A stretch of 64,000 nucleotides of DNA, from NCBI RefSeq assembly GCF_036588685.1, contig NC_086374.1, positions 64,602,457 through 64,666,456 on the forward strand. The letters are read 5' to 3'. The position numbers and the translations under genes were made by a program. Below the pieces are notes generated by a model that saw only the letters and a program-made list of their open reading frames with translations, did no database searches and was not told the origin of the DNA. Below, in pieces: positions 47,774 to 59,191 of the stretch. Source of the DNA: Mytilus trossulus (lineage: Eukaryota; Mollusca; Bivalvia; Mytilida; Mytilidae). Each line of letters opens with the position of its first letter. Position 1 is the stretch's first letter.

Positions 47774-48245
47774 ATGAAGGATGAATACCATTTCTTCTCA
47801 ATGTGTCCATGCTATACATCATTGAGGGATACCTATATACAAAATATTAATAAAAACCTTAATTTCTATTTTATTAAATTGCAGTCCACTAAAACACTGA
47901 AGCATTTGATTGCACTATTAAATAGCAGTCTACCAGTCATTATAAAAATAGTAAAACAAGTATATTAATGATTGTTTTTGATTGAGAATATCTGTATAAC
48001 TTGTATTTCTTTTAATATGCAACCTGTTTTTTTTTTTTTTTTAGTTTTTTTTTAATTGTTCATTAACGTTAATAATGTGTTAACTGTTGATATTTATAGT
48101 CTTTTCCTTCTTCGCTATGAATACCACTGTCACTCTAATATAATTATAATCAATTTAACTATTGTCAGTTTATTGTCCTAATTTTGTATGCCATAACCAT
48201 ATTGTAAATGTGTTCAATGTGCTAATAAAATATTGTCTATTTTTG
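47774..48245 (+). pseudogene. LINE 3-prime end (C-terminal remnant and tail)
   Basis: The frame gives MKDEYHFFSMCPCYTSLRDT, which matches the C-terminal cysteine/histidine segment after the reverse transcriptase in many LINEs (E-D-E-x-H-F...C-P-x-Y...L-R), followed by KHLIALLNS. A 3-prime untranslated stretch ends 'gtgctaataaaatattgtct'. No polymerase domain is present, consistent with 5-prime truncation on insertion. Confidence 0.6.
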
Positions 48246-50339
48246 ACAAGAAAAGTTAGACGAAATTAATTCCTTTTTCAATTTCAAACTATCGGAAAAC
48301 AGGAAGTTGCCACACGTCAGGTGTCAAATTTGCATAATCGTTACCACCCATCACTATCAAGCTGCAGATCAATCAAATATATTACTTCCCCCCCTATCAT
48401 ACAAGCCGAGAAAAGCGACGATAAGTTCCTGGAATAAATTTCATTAATTGACACTTACATTCGATTCATGACATATTTTCTAACAGTCTACGGATTTTTT
48501 AGTTCAACATCTAAGATCATCTAACGCATTATCTCTATACTAAAAGTATGTTCAAACATTTTGAGGTGCCATTTCTCATACATATGAAACCAAGAGACTG
48601 GCTACCAGAGTAGCGATGATAACGAGATGTAATACACACGGTTACATGTTTTTAAATGCCGACGACAGACTATGGCCTAGCCCTGGTGTCTTGCCATACA
48701 ACACTCGCATTTAACCCCGTTAAGACACAAGTCATTTGTAGGAGCCAACAATTCAATGATATCAGAAAGCATTACAGTCATGCAATTTTACAAATTTGGC
48801 GGATATTGGCAGTTCATTGCATCATCTCTCACTGAAGTAATAACATAAAAAAAACTCCTTTAAGATAAGTATTTTGGTAGGTTTGATTATAGAAACTAGA
48901 TTATCAAACGGCAATCAAAACATACAGTTAGCAAATAAAGGATTAAGATTATACTCCTGTTTGAAAAAGGTATTCTTACATATAAATGTATACAAATATT
49001 TTGACATTGAAAATGCTTATACTTATATCATATGGAAAATTCGATAAAATGACAATTAGTTTCAAGCAATATAGTAGTGACAGTTTGTGACCGAGCAGGT
49101 GATTTTATCAGGTAAAGTATAAAATATTCAAAATAAAAACAAAACTCTTTAAAAAGTTCAAAAATAACATACAAAAATTGTTTACATCATTATCAAATGT
49201 TGTAGTAAGTTACATAAAATTGGTTCTCGTCCTTAGAGCTTATATTCTCATGCATGTAAGGCAAACCTTTGGTAAGCTGCTTGCTTTGTTTGTATATTGT
49301 ACAGTTGAAATCGGGATAACGTCCTATAGAATTTGATTATGATATACATGTATACAGGTTTGACTTTGCCTATATATATATTGTTTTAAGATGCCAATCT
49401 TGAAAACAAAGCCGGCTTAAGTAAATGTCCATATAAACAAAGCAAGCAAGTCAACCAGAGTTTAACTCGACAAGCATTAGGAAATTAGCTCTAATATTTC
49501 TGAAATATTTGTCACTCGATGTTTATCAAACAGAAATCGAGCAATCATTAAAAATCATATTAAATACTCTACATTTAAATTGTCTTGTACTTACATGTAA
49601 CAATACATGTTGTACACATATACAAAAATGTAGTGTACACGTTCAATCGGGTCATTCGTTTATTTACATGTACATGCAGGCTAAAATTCCTCTCGGTCAA
49701 TTTACATTGCTTAATGACATGTGTATAAATATTTAGATCAAATGCCATAAATGTTTATATTGACGCTTACACGACAATAATGTTCCCTATTCAACAAACA
49801 AAACAAAGAAATTGTACCAATAATAAAGATTTATAAATAGCAATATGAAATAAATAAAAATAAGTGGCCGGTGCTTGAGGTGTGGACCACCTTTTTTCAA
49901 AGTATAATTATATGTTTTTTTAATTATTTTTAGTAAATTTTTCTTGATTTCAATAGATTTTCATTTATTGCTAGAGTTCTTAATGTAATCCACACAATTT
50001 TACAATAACATTAGTATATGCATGTATGATGCCCCTTTATTTTCATTTTAAATTAAAAAAAAATCGTAGGATAAAGAGAAAGCATTTACTTTTACTTTTG
50101 ATAACATTTCTTCGACCTTAGCGTCAGTCACTACATTAACAGCCGCGAAAAAAATGCCATGATAACTAGGCTTTTTAAATTTATGCAAATAAATTATATG
50201 AAAATAACCAAATTATTTATCAAGACTTTTTTATGTCTACTCATTCATTACACATTAATAATTATCTTTAGATCGAATTCACAGTAAAGAAGAAATATTA
50301 ATTTATTAATGACAACCCCTTAGTACTTATACTAAAGTT

Positions 50340-50850
50340 ATTGTGCGAAAACGACGAGGCCAACGTCATACCAATATACGATCAAAAAATTTTCAATTTT
50401 TGCGGTCGTATAAAATGATTCTTTTTGCCCTTTTTGGCCCCTTATTCCTAAATGTTCAGGTTTATTAACTAAATCTAAGCATTTCCTGCGTTATATGGAA
50501 CCTTGTGGTACAATGTCAGAGAGATTCATACAGTTATACATAATTTATTGTCCCGAAGCTACAAAACTTCTTGTTTTGGCCCCATTTTGGCCCTAATTCC
50601 TAGACTGTTTTAGTCTGTTTACCCCATTACCCTTATAATAAATCCAGACCTTCTACTTAATGGTATGAACATTGTGGTACAATATCAGAGCAATAAAAAT
50701 ACTTATACACAACTTATTGTCCTGAAACTATAGCTAGGTAAATGCATGTTTTGGCCCCTTTAATTTGCGTCCCTAATTTATAAACTCCGACGACGGCAAC
50801 AACGTAATACCAATATACGACCAAACATTTTTTTTGCGGTCGCATGAAAA
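50340..50850 (+). repeat. Dispersed repeat with two internal units
   Basis: The outer ends repeat 'aacgtcataccaatatacga' / 'aacgtaataccaatatacga' and 'tttgcggtcgtataaaa' / 'tttgcggtcgcatgaaa'. Inside are two copies of a unit of about 195 bp ('tggccccttattcctaaatg' ... 'ttgtggtacaatgtcagag' ... 'tattgtcccgaa'). Confidence 0.7.
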
Positions 50851-51119
50851 GTGCTTTTAACATATGTGAGCAACCATTAAATCATTTTTTTTAAATTTCC
50901 TTTCTTATTTTGTCAGATTAGTCATAGGCAAACTTGGGTTGTCCTTTGATGGTTTCAGTGATTTTAATAACATTTTTTTTTAGCAAAACCATTCCAAATG
51001 TGTAATCCCGCTTTAGCTGCCTATCTTTTTGGCTCGGGAAGTTCTAGATGAAGTTTTTTTTACTACACAACCTTTGCAAGCATACATGTTACAGTGATAA
51101 CAGTAAACCCTTATTAATA

Positions 51120-53951
51120 TTATGAACTATTTTCTTGAATTTCAGTACATTCAGCATTAGGTACTTGAATTTCAGTACATTCAACATTAAGTACTTCAAC
51201 ACGATATTTTTTTACATAACGAGAAACATAAGTAGCTATCCACACCATGATCCACATTACTATACCATCCGCTAGTGTAATATACGCAAACCACATTGAA
51301 TCGTAATTATCCATTAAATAACCAATCAAAATCGGGTTAAGCATAGAGCCTAACGACGCAGCAACTAATAAAATGGATGACACTTTTCCAGCCACAGTAA
51401 GAAAATCTTGCGTCCATATAAATATAGATGGAAAGAATACAGATACTGTAAATCCCATCACTGGAAAAAATATCCAAATTCCTATATCAAAAGCAAACAT
51501 TGTTGACACAAAAAGTCCAATCATTGCTAAAAGAAAAACGTTTATGTAATAACGTAATAATTTGGAAGCTTTCAATCTTCGGCCAATAAAAATAGCACTT
51601 AGACGACCACAAGCAAATGATGCCCAATATAATGAAGTTATGTATGATCCGCTCTTCTTCGTCCATCCAAGCTGAACCACAACAAATGTCGTAAATAGTC
51701 CAAAGAATGTATCTTCCATTCCGTTATCAATTCCCAAGAAAAGACACATTAAAAAAAGAATGCTTAATTTTACACGGATAGGCAATTCCAATTTTTTAGT
51801 TATTTGTTTCGATTTCTCTTCCTTGTTTGTTTTGTTGTTGCTAAAACACATGAACACAAATGGTATTGAAAGCATGAAACACAAGCCTGCTGAAATGAGA
51901 TATGCTTTGTACAGTACTGAGAGTCTCTGAGTACCTTTAGTAATGTTTCTATCGTGTGAATCATGATCTGTCAGGTTAGAACTGTTAGACGTCTGTAATG
52001 TATATTGCAATGTTGAAAAATCAGTTTTGTTCTCTATGAATAAAATAGAGGGTAAACTTGATGTTACTAACCAACTAGAATTTTGGTAGACGGTCAAATT
52101 TAAATTTTCGTCCATTTGTGGGCTAGGAAGATCCTGCATTAAAAACGGAGCTGTTGCTATTGGAGACAAAAATCCACCAACAGCAAACATTAGATGTATA
52201 GCATGTAGATAGGACTGTATTCCCTTCTCGTTTTTAAAGTTGGAAATAAAGACAGAATTTCCAGCTGCAAGTAAACACAAAAGGTAAAATTGTCTTTTAT
52301 CAAAGGGCAAAATCAAAAGCGCAAACACATCAAACGATTGGAAAATAACTGACATATTCATGACTCGGTACAGGCATTTCCTTATGTAAATAAGTACTAA
52401 AAATGGTAACAATTGTGTTGTAGAGGTTGTTATTCGCATAACGATATTACGCACGAGCAATAAATTGGAAAACGGTCTTTCGGAAAAACTACTTTCTTGT
52501 TTGAAGAATAAAATAACTTTCCCCCTTCAAGTAAACAATAATGCTTTGATTCGATGGTATATTACAAACAATTACAATGTTTTAATAAATGATGTTAATT
52601 AAGTAAAGGTAACAATTGAAGAAGTTTCCTAGCTTTATAAAATTATAAGGATAATATAATAATTCTGTAATAGTAAACTAGAATTCTTACCTGTATCGAG
52701 AACGCCAAAACCAAAACCCTTCAATATATGCATAGAAATCATTATCCCATAAAGAGAGCACCATGGAATCGCCGCAGACGTAACACCGAGAGTAGTAATT
52801 CCAAGGAAAATCAACAAGAACGGGTTCATCCGCTGGTAAATAGCTCCACTGACAATCGTTCCCATCAGATAGCCAATAAACACCGACGTCAGAAAAAACG
52901 AAGCTTCTTCTAGTCTACAATTAGTTATCTCTTTCAGGTCCAGAAGCGAGGGACCTAATTGTCCAATAACCCAACCCTAAAATACAGTTCATTATAGTTT
53001 CACCAAAGACGTATTCCATAGACTTTTTCGTTACTTGCATGGCTTAGTTAACTACATCAAAATTTCATCGGTCAAAGTAAACCTTTAAACCAAGACATGT
53101 TTTTTTTAATTTTCTGTGTAGGTTCTTTTTGATTTCAGATTCTGAAATACATCAATCACCAGCAACCTACATGTATAAATACAAATTGAGGAGAGACTGT
53201 CGCTCGTCAAATTCCGGCTGTTCTTTTTTAATGTACACAGCACATGAACTATATTATATATATACATATATATATATTAATTAGTTTTATAGATTTGCAA
53301 AAAATACCAATCTTATGGCTTATTTTAGCAAATCATCCATTAGAAATTCTAATGAGATAACTACTATTATTTGGGTCACTATATAATATTTTCCCAATAT
53401 TTTCAACTGTTCATTAAAATTAATAATTTTAGTCTAATAGTGTTGCAAATAAAGAATTATTAAAAACTCACCAGAATACCGGTAGACATACAAAGAAAAA
53501 TCCATAATATAAATTTACGTCTGAAAATATCATCTTTCACCAATCTTTCCTTTAATGACTGTTTTATTTTTGTTGTTGCATCATCTTCTTGATTTTTTAT
53601 GTCATTGTCAATTAATACATTTTGTTCAGGTATTGCATCATCTGGTGTCATGCGTGCACTGCTAATAAGTTCCTCATCCTCGGACGGTATTTCAGCTAGC
53701 GGTATACAGACACTTGGGTCAAAATCATTTTCAGGTATTGCATCAGCTGTTGTCATGCGTGCACTTCTTATGAGTTCCTCATCCTCGGACGGATTTTCAG
53801 CTGGTGGTATACAGACACTTGGGTCAAAATCATTTTCAGGTATTGCATCAGCTGTTGTCATGCGTGCACTGCTTATGAGTTCCTCATCCTCGGACGCTAT
53901 TTCAGCTGGTGGTATACAGACACTTTGGTCAACATCATCATTCTTCTGCAT
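51120..53951 (-). CDS. Transporter C, NaGLT1/MFSD4-like with repeated acidic N-terminus
   Basis: Exons 53472-53951, 52691-52976 and 51120-52264 give 636 residues. The ATG at 53951 follows an in-frame stop and a possible acceptor (atatgcag). Residues 10-110 are three tandem 35-residue repeats (SVCIPPAEIASEDEELISSA and so on), each with EDEELI (21-26, 56-61, 91-96), matching the acidic dileucine sorting consensus [DE]xxxL[LI]. A Lys/Arg-rich segment then leads into TM1 (ILWIFLCMSTGIL). Exon 2 opens GWVIGQLGPSLLDLKEI; exon 3 opens AGNSVFISNF and SYLHAIHLMFAVGGFLSP, the NaGLT1-family signature. The C-terminus carries a duplicated NVECTEIQ / NAECTEIQ. The N-terminus is about 110 residues longer than in the paralogues. 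The motifs suggest endosomal or lysosomal sorting (inference); substrate unknown. Confidence 0.85.
53610..53925 (-). repeat. Three 105-bp coding minisatellite units in exon 1 of transporter C
   Basis: 'gagttcctcatcctcggacg' occurs three times at 105-bp spacing (about 53667, 53772, 53877). Unit length is a multiple of three, so the frame is kept, and the copies differ by only a few bases, suggesting recent amplification. Confidence 0.9.
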
Positions 53952-54085
53952 CCCTGCATATGCTTAATAAAATCAATGATAACAAAAGTAATATTTATCG
54001 ATTTTAAATATCAAATATTATAATTCTTTTAATATGGCAAATTTGCAAACTGTGAATATACTTTCAAAATCTAGATGCTTCGTTG

Positions 54086-54142
<57 letters not shown>
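54086..54142 (+). repeat. (ACAG)n microsatellite
   Basis: About fourteen perfect 'acag' units. Confidence 0.95.
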
Positions 54143-54143
<1 letters not shown>

Positions 54144-54254
54144 GCATTTGTATAGTAAGTGTTAACAAGATATACTCATGATGTTCTATTTCCTTCTGAA
54201 ATATAAAGCTTCAAATGATAACTTGCCGCCAAATTGGCATGTCTAAACAATGCA

Positions 54255-54350
54255 AGAATATATCGAATCCCGGCGAGGGAAGAACCAAAAATTTGCGAAA
54301 GCAAATTTACAGATCTAACATTGTTCGGTTGATGTTTAGACGAGTTGTAT
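54255..54350 (+). mobile_element. tRNA-derived SINE, 5-prime truncated copy
   Basis: Starts in the B-box region ('cgaatcccggcgagggaaga') and shares 'accaaaaatttgcgaaagca' and 'cagatctaacattgttcggt' with the full copy at 54631. Confidence 0.8.
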
Positions 54351-54630
54351 ATACATTATGTACACAGCCATGTATCACCATCATTGATGGCGATCCAATG
54401 GATACATCTGTTGTAGAGTTGTCACTGACTCAGACGTACTTATGAATATAATTATATTCTGTGACTGTATATTACGTTAATTTGTAGGATCCTTTACTAT
54501 AGATAATTTAGCTGATCTGTAACAATAACATCTTCATGCCTTATATATATCATGTACTGTAGTACGCCGCTAGATTAAAACTGACGTGGAAAGGTAACAC
54601 ATGCCCACCGACAGCTCTTTTTTTGAGAGC

Positions 54631-54800
54631 CCAGGTGGTCGTGTGGTCTAGCGGGACGGCTGCAGTGCAGGCGATTTGGTGTCACGATATCACAGTAGCA
54701 TGGGTTCGAATCCCGGCGAGGGAAGAACCAAAAATTTGCGAAAGCAAATTTACAGATCTAACATTGTTCGGTTGATTTTTAGACGAGGTATATATATATA
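54631..54800 (+). mobile_element. tRNA-derived SINE, full-length head
   Basis: The head has RNA polymerase III promoter boxes: A-box-like TGGTCTAGCGGG and B box GGTTCGAATCC about 55 nt later, then 'cggcgagggaagaacc'. It ends in a TA-rich tail. The arrangement is that of a tRNA-derived SINE; the intervening tRNA arms are too degraded for a tRNA gene. Confidence 0.75.
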
Positions 54801-54841
54801 TAATATATACATGTCACTGTGTGACTCCAAGACCGAAAATA

Positions 54842-55853
54842 TATGGCGTACGGAAAGGGTCAAAAGTAAATTATTTCGCATATGCTACAGTTAATACAGC
54901 ATATGCTATATAAACTACAGCTTAAGCTATAATTTATGAACCCTATGCTGTAATTTATGTAGCATAGGCTATAATATATAGCATATGCTGTAATTTATAC
55001 AGCATATGCTATAATTAATACTGCATATGCTATATTAAATGCAGCCTATGCTGCAATAAACAGCATATGCAGCTTAAGCGTCCAGTTAACGTACCATAAG
55101 GGACAAAGGAAATACAGATTACGCTATAATTATTGAAACATGTACATTATTTACATTTAAGTTATAACAGTCCCGAAAGGGACAAAAGTAAATATAGCAT
55201 AAGCTGTATTGTGCCATATGGCTATAAGGTGGTGTTTTTGTCAATCACAAATTATTCTAATGTATATTTACTGTCAATCACTTTTCAACTTTGAAGACTT
55301 TTCACAAATAAGAATAACGCAAATTAGAACCACATTTTGTTAAGGGTGTGCATTATGTATTGTGTATGAGAGTAATAATATATATGAAAGTAATAATAAA
55401 TAAAAAAAAGTTTTTTTTTTGTTCAATATACTCCGACTTGATCATTAAAAAAGTTTTGTTTTTGTTTTCAAATGATCGTATTATACATATCATTTCTAGA
55501 AGTATTGATAAAAAAGGGCGGAGACTTTAGTGATGAAAATTTACTAGATTCGTTTAACCCGCCTTCCAACAGTGAGATATACAGTCCAATCAACATAAAT
55601 TATACAGCCTATGCTACTTTCGATTTTTGACCCTTTTTGATGTGTTTAAAATAGTACAGCATATGCTATATTTTGAAAATATAGCATAGTCAGTGTTTGT
55701 AATATAGCATATGCGATTAAAATGCAGCATAACCAGACAAATATATATTGACCCTTTTGGTACGTCAAATATGGCTTATGTTACAAAGCAGCATAAGCTA
55801 TAAAATATAGCTTATGCTACTCTGTTTACTTTTGACCCTTTCCGTACGCCATA
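54842..55853. mobile_element. Foldback element rich in AGCATATGCT palindromes (1012 bp)
   Basis: The ends are inverted repeats: TATGGCGTACGGAAAGGGTC then AAAAGTAAA on the left, mirrored at 55825-55853. Both flanks inside the ends are arrays of the self-complementary motif AGCATATGCT and variants such as 'tatagcatatgctgtaattt' and 'agcataagctata'. Internal copies of the terminal motif occur near 55090, 55170, 55620 and 55750. No transposase frame. Clear target duplication not identified because the flanks are A/T runs. Confidence 0.8.
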
Positions 55854-56239
55854 AAAAAATATATATTTGACATACTTAAATTAATATGGTTAGGTCATTA
55901 TGTATATATAGATCTATATAGGCATGCTTATGAGATGATAAATTTAAAGCGTGTGAGAGTTTTAGAATAAATAAATCCCTAGTTTTCAATAAATTATTTG
56001 TTAAATAGTTAAATTAGAACAGCTGGACTTGCTTTGTTTACTTACATTCTCTACGTGGGAATATGTTATTATTTCTATTTATACATTATGTATGGTGTGC
56101 TTTTATAACAGTAAATAATCTATTGCTATGTTTATGCAGTTTCAAATGATTAAATAGAAGTGTCCGTTTTGTGTGCCTTAATTTGTTAAAGTTTTGAAAC
56201 ATACAAATAAAGTTTGCAAGCTTAAATTAATAAATAAAT

Positions 56240-56605
56240 GTGCTGAATTGTTCAGTTTTGTATTTGCTGCAATATGCTTCTTCGTACACATCTCAAGGTA
56301 GATGCGATCATTTAAGTTTTCAGTACTGGTTTTGTACTTCCTTTAGCAAAACGACGCGGGTGTCACATGTAGAGCAGGATCTGCTTACCTTTTCGGAACA
56401 CATAAGATTACACACCCCTTTTTTTGCCACGTTTGGTGGGGTTCGTGTAATTCGGTCTTTTGTTTTCTATGTTGTGTTTTGTGTAATAAGTCTTTTGTTT
56501 GTGTTTGTGTTTTTGTTTCTTTCTTTTTTCGCTATGCCGTTGTCAGTTTATATGCGAGCGACCTTTGAGTTTGAATTGGCATTTAGTATCTTTCTCCTCT
56601 TTTAA
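56240..56605 (+). repeat. Dispersed repeat of the 'ggtggggttcgtgt' family
   Basis: Shares 'gtagagcaggatctgcttac', 'tttggtggggttcgtgt' and 'ttttctatgttgtgt' with 9744-9990. The frame is open for 121 codons, hydrophobic and probably meaningless. Confidence 0.6.
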
Positions 56606-57709
56606 ATTTTTGTATCATTTGATAGTGCTACACGAAATCATTATTAGCTAAGGTTCTATTTTCTTTAGGGCGGGTGTCAATCGTTAAGAAGGAAACCCAT
56701 TAAAAGTAAGAAAAGTATATAATATTGTGAAACAGTTGTTTTTGTTACTCAGTCTGGTAGTTAAAACTATGCTATTAGGTTTTCAATCAATTGTATCCTC
56801 TGTAACAGTTCATTAGATTGTTTACATGTGTAATTTTATGAAATATTAATGATCATTAATATGATATAATCGATTTAAAAAATATATTAACATACAAAAT
56901 TATAATGAAGAGATATCATTATCTTTGACTTTAATGAGTTACTGTACATTGTTTTGGGGAGAGCAACTGAAGGTATAATACTTAAGTGGGTCAAATCTTT
57001 AAGAGATTCCTCTCTCCATGTTATTGTAAAAATTCAAATGTCTTGGTTTGAATCAAATGAAACTGACAAATAAAACTGACCTATAACATACTTGTTAATT
57101 AGCTTATAATTGACACTATCTTTGGAAAATTTAGAGTGAACACAATCATATATTTCTAAAAAGTAAAATCACAAAAATACTGAACTCCGAGGATAAATTT
57201 AATCGTGAAGTCCCTAATCAAATGACAAATTCAAATGATAAAACATCAAATGGACAACAACTGTCATAAACTGGGTTCACAATGTTTATGAACTTTCCTT
57301 ACTTTTGATTGGTTCCAACTTAACTATCACAATTGACACTCCATCTTAAAGGAAGGTAGTGCCTTAATTTATAACGAATTCGTTGATCAGCAAGGAAGCA
57401 ATCTATTTAGAGATAAGTACCTTGACCTACAAACACATGCATTTTGCTGTGACAAACAATTTTCACTGATGGAATTGATGTTGTTATTGTTGTTGTATAT
57501 ACCCTCGGTGTTTTATTATTGTATGCACATGGCAAGAAGCAGGAGCAATATTCAGTAGTAAATTGCAAACATAAAATGAGGCGCACTGATGTGAACTTTT
57601 CAATTGAAAACGAATGAGACGCTTGAAATACAAGATACTCTAGGGATTGAGTAGTGCAAACTTCAGGCATAGCAAAAGAACACCATTTGAAGGAAACCAT
57701 TATATTACA

Positions 57710-58165
57710 AAACAAGAATGTGTCCAAAGTACACGGATGCCCCACTGGCACTATCATTTTCCATGTTCTATGGACCGTGAAATTGGGGCCAAAAGTCTAA
57801 TTTGGCTTAAAATTAGAAATATCATATCATAAGCATCAAGTGTACTAAGTTTCAAGTTGATTGGACTTCAGCTTCATCAAAAACTACCTTGACCAAAAAC
57901 TTTAACCTGAAAATCCCACTTTCATTTTATATGTTCAGTTGACCGTGAAATTGTGGTCAAAAGTCTAATTTGGCTATAAAATTATAAAGATCATATCATA
58001 AGCAACAAATGTTCTAAGTTTTAAGTTGATTGGACTTCGTCTTCATCAAAAACTACCTTGACCGAAAACTTTAACCTGCAGACGAACGGACGCGGACGGA
58101 CGAACGAACGGAGCCACAGACCAGAAAACATAATAAACCCTCTACTATCGTAGGTGGGGCATAAA
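57710..58165 (+). repeat. Dispersed repeat with two 168-bp units
   Basis: 'gaccgtgaaattg' plus 'aaaagtctaatttggct' recurs at 57773 and 57941, and 'aaaaactaccttgacc' twice. It ends in 'gacggacgaacgaacggagc'. Parts of the segment duplicated at 24011 and 29546 are a reverse, internally deleted member ('ggatggggcatccgtgtact'). Confidence 0.75.
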
Positions 58166-58639
58166 AATACGTGAATTACAGCACATTAGAAAACTTTAGA
58201 CATAGCCCTAACCCATGTGCAATTATTATACAATTACAAGACTATGCTAGAAATAGATTTGTGTAGACTATTGGTTTGTGTGTTGGCTCCAATTATAAAG
58301 ATCTGAGCTACAGCTCTATTGAGTGAGTGAATTAACTTCAGTCTCGAAATGAAAAAATCAAGAACATTGTAAAAAGTAAAAATAATAAAAAGAAGAAACG
58401 GAACAAAAACAAGAAGTCTCCCCATTTTCGTCAGTTAATAATAGGACTATTATCCATTATAAGTTTTGACAACCACTAGGTTAGTTGCGGCACTGTCGGT
58501 GGAATTTTCGGACATGAATGATGATATCCCAAGCCCAGTAGTCAACACTCTATGATGACATGGAATATAACATTGATATGGTCAGTTTCTGTTATTTAAC
58601 TATTCTTGAAATGTAAAAATTATTGAAAACACTACAGGT

Positions 58640-59135
58640 TTTTACCACCAGACATAGATGATTTAAAGCAGATTTGACACAACGTTTTGCTTCGTTCCCT
58701 ATATGGTCTACATAACTGGCGCCCTCTATCGGTCAGTGTCCTCTCTAGCTTTCGATAGTGAGTCGGGATATATATATATAACGACTGGTTTATTTCGGGT
58801 TATGGTCTACAGCGTACCGTTTCTATAGCGGGTTATTTTTGGGGGTGTAAAATTTCGCATTTTTCATCGAACAAGGTATACGAAATGTTTTGCCGGTTTT
58901 TATTTTGGCGGATTCAAAACCTTATGAATGCATTTCAATGTGCCGTTTTAAATTGGCGGAATTTACTTTGGCGATTTTGTTCTATCCTCGAAAATAAGCG
59001 AAAATTTACATCCCGCGAATCAACCCGCTATACGGTAAATGATTTTGCATTCCGACTGTTTTGATTGAGCGCCACTGATGAGTCGTAGGTTTACAAAACG
59101 CTTCTGACGTAATACATTATAAGCTCATACATTTG
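58640..59135 (+). repeat. 350-bp family repeat with inserted sequence
   Basis: Begins 'ttttaccaccagacatagat' and ends with a degraded core 'gccactgatgagtcgtaggt'. The centre (about 58700-59040) is unrelated sequence containing 'tatatatatataacgactgg'. Confidence 0.5.
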
Positions 59136-59191
59136 ATGAATTATTTTATTCGAATTAATGTAATTCATAATTAATATTTTTTTATTTCACT

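Larger units (their letters stand above)
45887..51119. other. Intergenic spacer between transporters B and C
   Basis: 5.2 kb without a host gene. It holds a poly-C tract near 46868-46877, the reverse 'agtggcggatcc'-type element (47333-47470), a LINE 3-prime end (47774-48245) and a bivalve-type repeat pair (50340-50850). The remainder is AT-rich without recognised structure. Confidence 0.5.

Noticed and set aside
52265..52460. Upstream extension of transporter C exon 3 (open frame back to 52460)
   Set aside because: This is intron sequence carrying a dispersed repeat; the acceptor at 52265 and the exon boundary shared by all four paralogues place the exon start at 52264.
54631..54735. Possible tRNA gene with A and B boxes
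   Set aside because: The A/B boxes are present but no full cloverleaf can be drawn, and the downstream unit recurs at 54255, so it is a SINE head.
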